Positions 15,038 to 22,368 of a DNA stretch of 39,081 bases are shown piece after piece. The notes below the pieces were generated by a model that searched no databases, was not told the origin of the DNA, and saw only the letters and a list, made by a program, of their open reading frames with translations. Source of the DNA: a virus; IMG/VR virus record IMGVR_UViG_3300039449_000030, positions 1 to 39,081 of that record; one strand, written 5' to 3'. The position numbers were made by a program, and so were the translations under genes. Numbering within the stretch: the stretch's first letter is position 1; each line of letters opens with the position of its first letter.

Positions 15038-15290
15038 CCGACAGCTAGACAGCTACGCCGACAGCTGGCCGACAGCTGCACGGCCCGGTTTTGCTGGCCT
15101 AGACGCCTAGACACCTAAAAAGGGGGCTTGTGCGCCCGTGCGCACATACGCGGGTGTATATCTATATTCATGTGTCTAGGTGTCTAGGTGTCGGATTTAT
15201 AGATAAGTAAATTAAAAATCAATCAGTTAGGGCTAGACACCTAAACCGACAGATAAAAATCAGGTGTCGGGATAAAAATTCGGTGTTTTA
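15038..15290. repeat. Iteron-like repeat cluster, possible origin of replication
   Basis: This is the 296-nt gap after the helicase. CCGACAGCT occurs three times (15038, 15058, 15069). CCTAGAC(G/A) is doubled at 15098-15113 and its inverse TGTCTAGG is doubled at 15173-15188. CTAGACACCTAAA occurs at 15107 and again at 15233. GATAAAAAT is repeated near 15253 and 15271. GTGCGC/GCGCAC (15130-15145) forms a perfect hairpin. An AT-rich stretch (15195-15232) sits among the repeats like a DNA unwinding element. No frame across the block looks coding. Confidence 0.65.
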
Positions 15291-15323
15291 CGGCGAACAA
15301 ACAGGCAATGGCAGGGGAGTTTT

Positions 15324-15920
15324 ATGAATCCGATCCGGTTGATGGCAAAGATGACGGCGAAAGGGCTGCTGATTGATGGTGGTGGCTTTGGTGGCAGTGT
15401 GGTGTTGATTACGCCACAGGATGTGGCGGGCGCTATGGGCATGGGGAACCTGCCTGCTGAGGCTGAGTTGGTGGGGCGAGCCAAGTTCTGTGATGACAAC
15501 CAGGCGCAGCTGGCTTTGGCAGGGTGGGCGCAGACTGAGTTCCGGCGGCGGTGTATGCGACATGGCTGGAAAACGGATTACTGTGAGGGCCTGGCTACGC
15601 TGTGTGTGTTTGAACTGGTTCACCCGATGCGTTGTAGCCCGTGCGGAGGGCGCGGCAAGGTTTGGCGGCAGGAGCCGGAAATGTCGGATGACGGTGAGTT
15701 GCTGCGGATGGCGGACCGGTGGGTGGATTGTTCGGCCTGCAAGGCGACAGGGCAGAGTGTGCTAACGGTGAGGAACCGGGCGGCGATTGCCAAGATCGGC
15801 AAGTCACAGTTCAACGATGTGTGGGCTGCGCGGGCTGATGACATGATGGCAACGATCTTTACCCATGAAGATAAAGTGCTGCGGCACTTGTGGCATCAGT
15901 TCGCTGATGTGGCGGCGTGA
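15324..15920 (+). CDS. DnaJ-like zinc-finger protein, candidate late antiterminator (Q-like)
   Basis: A 198-aa protein with MNPIRLMAKMTAKGLLIDGG at the N terminus and a central zinc finger of DnaJ type: C-S-P-C-G-G-R-G, then C-S-A-C-K-A-T-G. A basic helical C-terminal part follows. Several Q-type antitermination proteins carry such fingers, and the gene sits between replication and lysis, just ahead of strong terminators, exactly where Q lies in lambdoid phages. No direct motif proves antitermination, so the call rests on finger plus position. Confidence 0.6.
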   Translation: MNPIRLMAKMTAKGLLIDGGGFGGSVVLITPQDVAGAMGMGNLPAEAELVGRAKFCDDNQAQLALAGWAQTEFRRRCMRHGWKTDYCEGLATLCVFELVHPMRCSPCGGRGKVWRQEPEMSDDGELLRMADRWVDCSACKATGQSVLTVRNRAAIAKIGKSQFNDVWAARADDMMATIFTHEDKVLRHLWHQFADVAA

Positions 15921-15950
15921 GAGATTTTTTATTTTTCTGCTCTTGACCTG

Positions 15951-15980
15951 TTGACGTACCGGACAAAAACGACCATCATT
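15951..15980 (+). promoter_or_regulatory. Candidate late promoter upstream of tandem terminators
   Basis: TTGACG (15951-15956) is followed by CATCAT or ATCATT at 17-18 nt (15974-15980), and a second TTGACC lies at 15943. The -10 is poor. Its place 20-40 nt before a strong terminator fits a PR'-tR' pair under an antiterminator. Confidence 0.35.
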
Positions 15981-15997
15981 TTCCCATCGTGGAAAAG

Positions 15998-16028
15998 CCC
16001 GCCCAGAGAAATCTAGGCGGGTTTTTTT
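15998..16028 (+). terminator. Rho-independent terminator 1 (after Q-like gene)
   Basis: CCCGCC (15998-16003) pairs with GGCGGG (16016-16021), loop 12 nt, followed by seven Ts. Confidence 0.88.
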
Positions 16029-16044
16029 ATGCCTGTTATTCGAG

Positions 16045-16073
16045 CCCGCTGGTTTATGCCTGCGGGTTTTTTT
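16045..16073 (+). terminator. Rho-independent terminator 2 (tandem)
   Basis: CCCGC (16045-16049) pairs with GCGGG (16062-16066) around a 12-nt loop and is followed by seven Ts. It follows terminator 1 by 17 nt. Confidence 0.8.
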
Positions 16074-16081
16074 GTTTGTGA

Positions 16082-16219
16082 TGTAGCGAAGCTCAACGGT
16101 AGAGCGGCGGGTTTCTACGCGCGACACACACTTTGTATCGGTAGCCCATTGATGCAGGGAAAACGTGTAGGCCAGTGAGGCGCTGGTCGGAGCAGGTTCG
16201 ATTCCTGCGGCTGCAACCA
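16082..16219 (+). ncRNA. Unusual 138-nt tRNA-like element
   Basis: The ends look like a tRNA. An acceptor strand TGTAGCG (16082-16088) pairs 6 of 7 with GGCTGCA (16209-16215), which is followed by A and an encoded CCA. A D-arm GCTC-7 nt-GAGC spans 16091-16105. A perfect T-arm GCAGG-TTCGATT-CCTGC spans 16192-16208. In place of a normal anticodon arm there are about 86 nt, including CTAC/GTAG and CCAG/CTGG pairings. A CTA triplet follows TT near 16113-16117, but no standard anticodon stem forms. A terminator follows 12 nt after the CCA. It could be a tRNA with an insertion, a decayed tRNA or a regulatory mimic. Stx phages carry tRNAs in this same Q-to-lysis position. Confidence 0.5.
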
Positions 16220-16230
16220 ATTTTCTCCCG

Positions 16231-16253
16231 GTCCCGCTTCGGCGGGGCTTTTT
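16231..16253 (+). terminator. Rho-independent terminator after the tRNA-like element
   Basis: GTCCCGC (16231-16237) pairs with GCGGGGC (16242-16248) around a TTCG tetraloop, followed by five Ts. It would end a transcript carrying the tRNA-like element. Confidence 0.85.
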
Positions 16254-16454
16254 ATTTCTGCCCCTATACGACGTAGGCCGGGGGCGGGATCGGCTGGCGA
16301 ACAAAGCTGGTTGGTATCACTGTGGCCTCGGTGGGATTGGCGACCCCTTTGCGAGCCAGTAAGCCAAACGAGCGTTCTAGCCCGCCACGCCTCAACGGAC
16401 TGGGAGTAACCCGGTCGGGCGCACCATGGCAGGCGCCAATTTCAGGAGGTTGTC
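16254..16454 (+). other. Structured non-coding leader of the lysis operon
   Basis: No supported gene. Inverted repeats include GACTGGG (16398-16404)/CCCGGTC (16410-16416) and a GGCGC/GCGCC pair close to the endopeptidase ribosome-binding site. A 10-codon frame (16426-16458) ends over the endopeptidase ATG. The region may tune lysis timing, but this is inference. Confidence 0.4.
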
Positions 16455-16859
16455 ATGAAGCTGTCCGAATTAAAGCGACGGGGGAGTGATGGCTTTGGTG
16501 CGGGGCACTTCGGTGCGCCCCGTGGCAGTCGCACCCATAAGGGCGTGGATCTGCTCGCCAGCTCTGGTGAAGCCATTGAATCGCCGGTAACCGGCACCGT
16601 CACCAAGCTGGGCTACTCCTATGGGGATGATCTGAGCTATCGGTATGTGCAAATCACAGCGGGTGGCTATGACTTCCGTGTGTTTTACGTTGACCCAAGT
16701 GTAAGGGTTGGCCAAGGAGTTACAGCCAATACGGCAATCGGTCTTACCCAGGATCTGGGGCAACGCTATCCGGGCATCCCGAACCACGTCCATTTCGAGA
16801 TAAAAAAGGACGGGGATTATCTGGATCCGACGCCGGCACTGATTGCGATGGGTGAGTGA
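16455..16859 (+). CDS. M23-family peptidoglycan endopeptidase (endolysin)
   Basis: A 134-aa LytM/M23 zinc metallopeptidase. H28-x3-D32 (HKGVD) and H111-x-H113 (HVHFE) supply the zinc site and catalytic histidine. SPVTGTVTKLGYSYGD and VGQGVTANTAIG are typical M23 strands. There is no signal peptide or SAR anchor, so it would need the holin to reach the murein, where it would cut peptide cross-links. AGGAGG lies 5 nt before the ATG. No lysozyme or transglycosylase is seen in the window, so this is the likely endolysin. Confidence 0.9.
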   Translation: MKLSELKRRGSDGFGAGHFGAPRGSRTHKGVDLLASSGEAIESPVTGTVTKLGYSYGDDLSYRYVQITAGGYDFRVFYVDPSVRVGQGVTANTAIGLTQDLGQRYPGIPNHVHFEIKKDGDYLDPTPALIAMGE

Positions 16860-17059
16860 TGAGCCCCGAAACTCTGGACAAGTGGCGCGTAGTGCCCCGC
16901 TTGCTGGTGCTGCTGTACGGCCTTGTGTGCTGGCAGACCTTCGGCTGGTTCACTTCACTGGCTGACCCGTCAGGGCCGCAGACCACATTTGCTACCGGCA
17001 TCTGGGGCGCGGCGGCGGCTTGGTTCGGTTTCTATGTGAACAGTGGTGGCCGGAAATGA
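16859..17059 (+). CDS. Holin-like small membrane protein
   Basis: A 66-aa protein with two predicted membrane spans (VPRLLVLLYGLVCWQTFGWF and ATGIWGAAAAWFGFYV) and a short basic tail, the layout of class II holins. The ATG overlaps the endopeptidase stop. It would time lysis by forming inner-membrane holes. The sequence itself does not match a named holin family that I can be sure of. Confidence 0.78.
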   Translation: MSPETLDKWRVVPRLLVLLYGLVCWQTFGWFTSLADPSGPQTTFATGIWGAAAAWFGFYVNSGGRK

Positions 17060-17451
17060 TGTGGCTGGCTGCGTTAAAACGTGCCGCGCCCTACCTGGCT
17101 GTGCTTGCTGTTGTGGCAGGGGTCGCTTTCGGTGGCTGGACGGTTCGTGGCTGGTATGAGGGCGACCTTGAGGCGGCGCGGCTTAAAGCTACCTCGGCGG
17201 CGATTCAGGTTGCGCTGGATGACCATGCGGCGATTGCCCAGGCGGTTGAAGGTAAGCTGGCGACGCTGAAGGCGAACGAGACTGTTATTGATCGCGGGGT
17301 TATGCGTGAAGTCATTAAGCCGGTATACCGCAATGTGTGCCTGCCTGCTGCTGGTGTCCGCCTGCTCAACGCCGCGGCCATCAACGACATTGCCGGCCTA
17401 CCAACAGAACCTGATGGTGAAGTGCTCGATGGCGCTGCCGACACTGAGTGA
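17056..17451 (+). CDS. Rz: Rz-like inner-membrane spanin (i-spanin)
   Basis: A 131-aa protein with one N-terminal membrane helix (YLAVLAVVAGVAFGGWTV) and a periplasmic helical part (LKATSAAIQVALDDHAAIAQAVEGKLATLKA). The segment YRNVCLPAAGVRLLNAA matches the conserved end of Rz proteins. It overlaps the holin stop. With Rz1 it would fuse inner and outer membranes in the last step of lysis. Confidence 0.83.
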   Translation: MMWLAALKRAAPYLAVLAVVAGVAFGGWTVRGWYEGDLEAARLKATSAAIQVALDDHAAIAQAVEGKLATLKANETVIDRGVMREVIKPVYRNVCLPAAGVRLLNAAAINDIAGLPTEPDGEVLDGAADTE

Positions 17452-17560
17452 CGGCGAGGCAGGAACGGTGCTCGCTGCCATGAGGCAGTGGGCTGGCCAG
17501 TATCACGATTGTGCAACGCGACATAATGGGCTTGTCGATGCGATACACGCGGCTGAATGA
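17306..17560 (+). CDS. Rz1: Rz1-like outer-membrane spanin lipoprotein
   Basis: An 84-aa lipoprotein in the +1 frame, starting inside Rz and running past its end. The GTG at 17306 gives an ideal lipoprotein signal (KSLSRYTAMCACLLLVSAC, lipobox LVSA-C20), and GGGG lies upstream. The mature part is Pro-rich at its start (STPRPSTTLPAYQQNL) and longer than lambda Rz1. Confidence 0.82.
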   Translation: MKSLSRYTAMCACLLLVSACSTPRPSTTLPAYQQNLMVKCSMALPTLSDGEAGTVLAAMRQWAGQYHDCATRHNGLVDAIHAAE

Positions 17561-17744
17561 ATGCGGGCTGATCGTAGCGCGGGGCGCTGTGTTGGCCGTG
17601 GTGATATTTTTTCTTTTTTGGCTCATCGCCGCTGGTGTCGCGTGGCAACGATGGAGATCTGTTTGTGACAGGAAACAGCGAGGCGCAGCTAATGGACACG
17701 ATCCCGTTGCGAGTGAACGACCTGGAGCGTGCCCGCGCCGTTGA
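17538..17744 (+). CDS. Possible single-span membrane protein
   Basis: A frame beginning MRYTRLNECGL with a strong membrane helix (GAVLAVVIFFLFWLIAAGVAW). It overlaps the ends of Rz1 and the next gene, so the true limits are unsure. It may be a second holin or antiholin in the lysis cassette. Confidence 0.42.
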   Translation: MRYTRLNECGLIVARGAVLAVVIFFLFWLIAAGVAWQRWRSVCDRKQRGAANGHDPVASERPGACPRR

Positions 17745-18072
17745 TGAGCACCGCCTAAAAGCGCTGGAAGATGAGCGGCTTGGTCATCGCATGGCGCTCA
17801 CTGAGCGCAGTGCAGAGGAGGCCAAAGAGGGCGTGGCAAAGCTGCAAGACGATGTGGCTACTCTGCGGCATGATCAGGCGGAGGGCTTCGCGGCGCTCGG
17901 CAAGTCAGTAGGGAGGATCAGCTCGCTATTCCGGGGTGCGGTGTGGGCCTTTGGTGTGGTGGGTACGTTGTTGGTGATACTTAATATCACCGTTGATCTG
18001 ATCCCTAAGCTAGACGCAATCATCATCGATAAAAACCCGCCTGTTGCGGCCCAGGGTGTGGAACGAGGTTGA
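17665..18072 (+). CDS. Coiled-coil protein with C-terminal membrane helix
   Basis: A 135-aa protein with a long charged coiled coil (VNDLERARAVDEHRLKALEDERLGHRMA...KLQDDVATLRHDQ) and a membrane segment near the C terminus (GAVWAFGVVGTLLVILNITVDLI). This shape recurs next to phage lysis genes. GGAGA lies 7 nt before the GTG used here; an ATG at 17692 with GAGG upstream is the alternative. Role unknown; it may regulate the holin. Confidence 0.72.
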   Translation: MTGNSEAQLMDTIPLRVNDLERARAVDEHRLKALEDERLGHRMALTERSAEEAKEGVAKLQDDVATLRHDQAEGFAALGKSVGRISSLFRGAVWAFGVVGTLLVILNITVDLIPKLDAIIIDKNPPVAAQGVERG

Positions 18073-18237
18073 TTTTCGCCGCCTTAGTATTTGAGAGTTA
18101 TTATCATTTGAGCCCGTTATAAGAGTCCGCGGGTCCTTCCCGGGATCGCCTGCATACGGGTGCGCAGAGCGCGGGTTGTTTGCAGATGTGGGTTTCTATA
18201 GGGGGTTGTAGTTGTTCCCCGATTATTGGTGGTTTCC
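18073..18237. other. Intergenic region before terminase, candidate cos site
   Basis: This 165-nt gap lies directly upstream of a Nu1-like terminase small subunit, where lambda carries cos. It contains the palindromes CCGCGG (18127-18132) and CCCGGG (18139-18144) close together, which could form a cosN-like dyad. No lambda cosN sequence is recognisable, so the exact cut cannot be named. Confidence 0.4.
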
Positions 18238-18726
18238 ATGGATCTTGATGCACAAGCAACGGCTTCTGGCTTCGCGCGGCTGGTTGGTATTAGCCAGCAG
18301 GCGGCGAGCAAGCATGCATCTGATGGAAACCTGCGCCGCGATGGCTCTTATGCTGAGTGGCTGCGTGATTACTGCGACCACCTGCGCACCCACGCGGCAG
18401 GGCGGGGCGGTGAGAAACAAGCGGATCTGGCGGCTGCCAAAACCGAGGAAGCTCAGGTGAAGGCGGCGCTAGGTCGGCTGACGTACAACGAAAAACTGGG
18501 ATTGCTGGTGCTGGCTGAAGAAGCTGCCCAGGCAATCACGAATTGGGCGGGCTATGCGAACCGTGAAATTCGCGGTGCGGTAGAGCGTCTGCGCCAGGCA
18601 CTGGAAAAGGAGCACGGCATCACTATTGATGCCGCAACACTTAGCGATGTCGTTGAACCTGCAATTGAGCGAATTGGCGAGTTTGCAGGCGACGCTGCGA
18701 AAGGTCTTACTGAGGGCGTCGAGTAA
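18238..18726 (+). CDS. Terminase small subunit (Nu1-like)
   Basis: A 162-aa protein with an N-terminal winged helix-turn-helix (ATASGFARLVGISQQAASKHASDGNL) followed by helical regions for oligomerisation and for contact with the large subunit, as in lambda Nu1. It would bind the packaging site next to its own gene. The ATG at 18238 is the first good start. It overlaps the large subunit. Confidence 0.85.
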   Translation: MDLDAQATASGFARLVGISQQAASKHASDGNLRRDGSYAEWLRDYCDHLRTHAAGRGGEKQADLAAAKTEEAQVKAALGRLTYNEKLGLLVLAEEAAQAITNWAGYANREIRGAVERLRQALEKEHGITIDAATLSDVVEPAIERIGEFAGDAAKGLTEGVE

Positions 18727-20671
18727 ATTCCGGCCCCGTCGGCATGTGCCGACAGCGCAATGGATGCAGGAGCACTACCACCTGCCGGAAACCATCGGTG
18801 ATCTGGCTGGGCTGTACGACTTTTACTATTCGCCTTATTTCTTGGGCGTCGCCGCGGCGCTGGATGACACCAGCGTGGATGAAGTGGACCTGATGAAAGC
18901 CGCCCAGTTGGGCTGGACTTACTTTCTCATCGGGTACCTGGCCAAACGCATTGACGGCCACCCCGCGCCGCTCATGGTGCTGTTCGCGAAAGAGAAAGAC
19001 GGCAAGGCCTTTCACGATGAAAAGCTGGTGCCCGCGCTCAGCGCTACCCCTGCCATGAAAGGCGTGGTCGATGTGACCACCAGCCGCAAGGCGGGCAATC
19101 GCTGGGATTTGAAAACCTTCCCGGGCGGCTTCCTGAAACTGGTTGGCTCCAACAGCCCCGGCAACGTGAAGTCCACCAGCTCGGTGGGCGTGGGTGTAGT
19201 TGAAGAACCCGACGATACCAGCGTGGATGTGAAGCGGCAGGGGGATGCGATCGGCCTGCTGGAAGAGCGGCTGAAACGCTACCCCGGCAGCAAGCTGATT
19301 GTGGGCGGCACCCCAACCATCAAGGACCTGAGCAAAACGGAACACCGCGTGCGTGAATCCGATTGCCGGGTGCTGCCGGTGGTGTGCCATGAGTGCGAAG
19401 AGAGCCATGTATTGGCATGGGAAAACGTCAGCTGGCTGGATGCCGATGACGAAGCCCCAGTGCACGAAGTGTACGGCCGCGCCATGCCGGATACCGCCGT
19501 GTATTGCTGCCCGGGCTGTGGCAGCGGCTGGGATGATCACCAGCGACAAACCAACATCCGCGACACCGTGTACAACGCGGTGGAGCAGGGCGACCCGCTA
19601 TGTGGCTGGGTGCCAACACGGCCATTCCACGGAAAGGCTGGCTTCACCCAGCTCGGCGAGCTATATGCCTGCGTACCGGGTACCAGCCTCGCGGATGTGG
19701 TGCGCGACAAGCTGAAAGCGGATCACCTGGCCGAGAAGGGCGACCTTTCCGGCCTGATCACGTTCACCAACCAGAAGCTGGGCCGCACCTTCGAATATGA
19801 AACCGCAGCCCCCGACGCGGACGCCCTGCGCGAACGCGCAGAGGATTACCCCGAACTGGTGGTGCCCCACGGCGGCCTGATCCTCACCGCCGGCATCGAT
19901 GTGCAACGCGATCGCGTTGCCGTTGTGCTGCGTGCCTGGGGCAGGGGCATGGAAGGCTGGCTGATCTACTGGGGTGAATTCTTCGCCAAGGTCAGCACCA
20001 CCGATAGCAGCGACCCGGTTTGGAAAGAGCTCGATGATTTCCTGTTTACCCCCCGCAAAAGCGCGGACGGATTCAGGATGATCCCGCGAGCCATCAGCAT
20101 CGACTCCGGCGGCCACAGCACCGAGCAGGTGTACAACTGGGTACGCCCCCGGCAGAAGCGCGGCGTCATGGCCATCAAGGGCAGCAGCAACGATTACGGC
20201 CGTCGCGAGATATTCAGCGCCCCGCGCAAAACCGATTACAGCAAAAAGAACGGCCACAAAACCAAGGCCGCGAAATTCGGCCTGCAGGTGTACCAGGTGG
20301 GCACCCACAAAGCCAAAGACCTGATCTTCGGCGAAGGCGGCAGGCTCAGCCTGCAAGGCGAAGGCCCAGGCCGCATGCACTGGTACACCAACGTGCGCGA
20401 CGACTACTACGAACAACTCACCGGTGTAATCAAAGCGCCCAACGCCCGCATGGGCGGCAAGCTCGTGTGGCACGACAAGCCCGGCCAGCCCATTGAAGCG
20501 GCTGACTGCGAAGTCTACGCCCTGCACGCGGCCTACAGCCTGCGCTTGCACACCTGGAAAGATGAACGCTGGGATCAGCTTGAGGCCCAGCTCAAACAAA
20601 GCGACCTGTTCGGTGGCGATGACACCCCGGAAGACGCCGGCGGTGGCCGCCGCAAATCCAACTACTGGTAA
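18629..20671 (+). CDS. Terminase large subunit (GpA family)
   Basis: A protein of about 680 aa matching the lambda gpA-type packaging ATPase-nuclease. FRPRRHVPTAQWMQEHYHLPE and the atypical Walker A region MKAAQLGWTYF (about residues 89-99) are characteristic, with VGVGVVEEPDD as Walker B region. A zinc-binding C-H-E-C...C-C-P-G-C-G lies mid-protein. The nuclease part starts with AGIDVQRDR and later ISIDSGGH. The start is unsure because it lies about 98 nt inside the small-subunit gene; later ATG (18647) or TTG codons are possible. The family implies cos packaging. Confidence 0.93.
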   Translation: MPQHLAMSLNLQLSELASLQATLRKVLLRASSKFRPRRHVPTAQWMQEHYHLPETIGDLAGLYDFYYSPYFLGVAAALDDTSVDEVDLMKAAQLGWTYFLIGYLAKRIDGHPAPLMVLFAKEKDGKAFHDEKLVPALSATPAMKGVVDVTTSRKAGNRWDLKTFPGGFLKLVGSNSPGNVKSTSSVGVGVVEEPDDTSVDVKRQGDAIGLLEERLKRYPGSKLIVGGTPTIKDLSKTEHRVRESDCRVLPVVCHECEESHVLAWENVSWLDADDEAPVHEVYGRAMPDTAVYCCPGCGSGWDDHQRQTNIRDTVYNAVEQGDPLCGWVPTRPFHGKAGFTQLGELYACVPGTSLADVVRDKLKADHLAEKGDLSGLITFTNQKLGRTFEYETAAPDADALRERAEDYPELVVPHGGLILTAGIDVQRDRVAVVLRAWGRGMEGWLIYWGEFFAKVSTTDSSDPVWKELDDFLFTPRKSADGFRMIPRAISIDSGGHSTEQVYNWVRPRQKRGVMAIKGSSNDYGRREIFSAPRKTDYSKKNGHKTKAAKFGLQVYQVGTHKAKDLIFGEGGRLSLQGEGPGRMHWYTNVRDDYYEQLTGVIKAPNARMGGKLVWHDKPGQPIEAADCEVYALHAAYSLRLHTWKDERWDQLEAQLKQSDLFGGDDTPEDAGGGRRKSNYW

Positions 20672-20677
20672 CCGCCC

Positions 20678-20887
20678 ATGGCTTACACGCAAGCAGATCT
20701 GGATCGCATTGAAGCCGCGATTGCCACAGGCACCCTGCGCATTACGCACAACGGTAAGACCACGGAATTCCGCAGCCTCGATGACATGATTCGTGTGCGC
20801 GACATGATCCGCAAAAGTGTGAAGGGCCCAAACGCCGGTGGCCAACACCGGGCGTATGCCCCCACGTTTGACCGGGGGTACCAATGA
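20678..20887 (+). CDS. gpW-like head-tail joining protein
   Basis: A 69-aa protein (MAYTQADLDRIEAAIATGTLRITHNGKTTEFRSLDDMIRVRDMI) matching the gpW group, with helix, beta-hairpin and helix. In lambda gpW joins the head to the tail connector. It sits between terminase and portal as in lambda and overlaps the portal ATG. Confidence 0.85.
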   Translation: MAYTQADLDRIEAAIATGTLRITHNGKTTEFRSLDDMIRVRDMIRKSVKGPNAGGQHRAYAPTFDRGYQ

Positions 20888-22356
20888 GCTGGCTGGACCG
20901 CACCATCGGGTTCTTTTCCCCGGAAGCCGAAGCCCGCCGCACCCGTGCCCGCGTGGTAACGGATCGCCTGCGCGCCGTGAACGGCTACGACGGTGCTGGC
21001 AAAGGCCGGCGCAACACCTGGACCCGTGGCAGCGACAGCAGCGCCAACGCTGAAAGCCGCGCCGCGCTCCCACTGCTGCGTGCCCGGCACCGTGAGCTGG
21101 TGCGAAACAACCCGTATGCCGCCAGCGCAGTGCGGGTGCTCACCACCAACATCGTTGGCACTGGCATCCGCCCCAGTGCGCTGGTGAGCGATGCTGAAGA
21201 AAAGAAACCGCTCCAGCGCACCATGCTGAACTGGTGCGAGAGCACGGCCATCGACTATGACGGCCGGCATAACCTGTACGGCCTGCAAGCCTTGGCCGTG
21301 CGCACCGCTGTAGAAAGCGGCGATGCGATTATCGTGCGTGTGACCGACAGAGACCCCGCCCTGAAAGTGCCGCTCAAGCTGCGGTTGTTGGAAGGTGATT
21401 ATCTGGATCACACCAAAAACGGCCAGATGAATGGCGGCTACGCCGTGCAAGGCGTGCAGTTCAACGCGCAGCACCAGCGCGTGGGCTACTGGCTGCACAC
21501 CAGCCACCCCGGTGATGCGCTGGGCGGTTTCAGTGCCAGCAAGCTCACCCCGGCGGCGGATGTGATTCACCTGTTTGAAATGCTGCGCCCAGGGCAAGTG
21601 CGCGGCGTGCCGCGTGGCGCCGCCGCCATCATGCGCATGAAGAACCTGGACGATTACCAAGATGCCCGCATCGAGGCCGCCAAAAGTGCAGCGTGCCTGG
21701 TGGGGGTCGTCGTGGAGACAGAAGGCGACACCGATCGCAAAGGCGACGTGCTGCCAGAAAAGCTGGAGCCCGGCATGTTCCCGCGCCTAAAAGGCGGCGA
21801 AGACGTGCGCTTTAACAACCCGCCCAGCGTATCCGGCCATGGTGAATTCGTTAGCGTTGAACAACACGCCATCGCCATCGCTTACGGCGTACCGTTCGCC
21901 GCTCTCACCGGCAACCTGGAGCGCGTGAATTTTAGCAGCGGGCGCATGGGGCACCTGGAATTCACCCGCAACGTGGAGCAATACCGCTGGGCATCGTTGA
22001 TCCCCACGGTATGCCAAGGCGTGGGCGAATGGTTCAACCAGGCGGCCATGCTGGTCGGTGAAATCAAGCAGCCCGTGCGCTGGGAATGGACCCCGCCACG
22101 CCGTGAAATGATCGACCCCTCGCGGGAAATTCCGCCGATTGTTGACATGGTTCGCGCAGGCCTGGGCTCGCTATCCGAACAGATCCGCTCCATGGGCTTT
22201 GAGCCCGAAGACGTGTTCGCCGAAATCAAACAAGAACGCGACAGCCTCAACCGTGACGGCATTATCGTTACCACCGATGCAGGCCGCGTGAGTGATGCCG
22301 GCGTTACCCAGGCCCGTGCCCCCGGCGCGGCATACCCCGAACCCGGCGACGAATAA
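20884..22356 (+). CDS. Portal protein (lambda gpB family)
   Basis: A 490-aa portal protein. MSWLDRTIGFFSPEAEARRTRAR and LRARHRELVRNNPYAASAVRVLTTNIVGTGIRP are hallmarks of lambda-type portals. Further core parts include VIHLFEMLRPGQVRGVPR, PFAALTGNLERVNFSSGR and the C-terminal PRREMIDPSREI. It forms the dodecameric ring at one capsid vertex through which DNA enters and leaves. Confidence 0.94.
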   Translation: MSWLDRTIGFFSPEAEARRTRARVVTDRLRAVNGYDGAGKGRRNTWTRGSDSSANAESRAALPLLRARHRELVRNNPYAASAVRVLTTNIVGTGIRPSALVSDAEEKKPLQRTMLNWCESTAIDYDGRHNLYGLQALAVRTAVESGDAIIVRVTDRDPALKVPLKLRLLEGDYLDHTKNGQMNGGYAVQGVQFNAQHQRVGYWLHTSHPGDALGGFSASKLTPAADVIHLFEMLRPGQVRGVPRGAAAIMRMKNLDDYQDARIEAAKSAACLVGVVVETEGDTDRKGDVLPEKLEPGMFPRLKGGEDVRFNNPPSVSGHGEFVSVEQHAIAIAYGVPFAALTGNLERVNFSSGRMGHLEFTRNVEQYRWASLIPTVCQGVGEWFNQAAMLVGEIKQPVRWEWTPPRREMIDPSREIPPIVDMVRAGLGSLSEQIRSMGFEPEDVFAEIKQERDSLNRDGIIVTTDAGRVSDAGVTQARAPGAAYPEPGDE

Positions 22357-22368
22357 CCGGAGCACCCC

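Noticed and set aside
16192-16219. Attachment site at a tRNA 3' end
   Set aside because: The sequence lies in the middle of the phage genome and I saw no second copy at either end of the window.
15804-16304. A 166-aa reverse-strand frame containing AAAGIEPA
   Set aside because: It is the antisense of the tRNA-like element; the NRT/GIEPA-type peptides are a well-known artefact of reading tRNA T-arms backwards.
16426-16458. A 10-codon leader peptide ending over the endopeptidase ATG
   Set aside because: No ribosome-binding site; a chance frame cannot be excluded, so it is mentioned only within the leader entry.
19661-21073. A 470-aa reverse frame opposite terminase and portal
   Set aside because: No domain, no ribosome-binding site, and the forward genes are certain.
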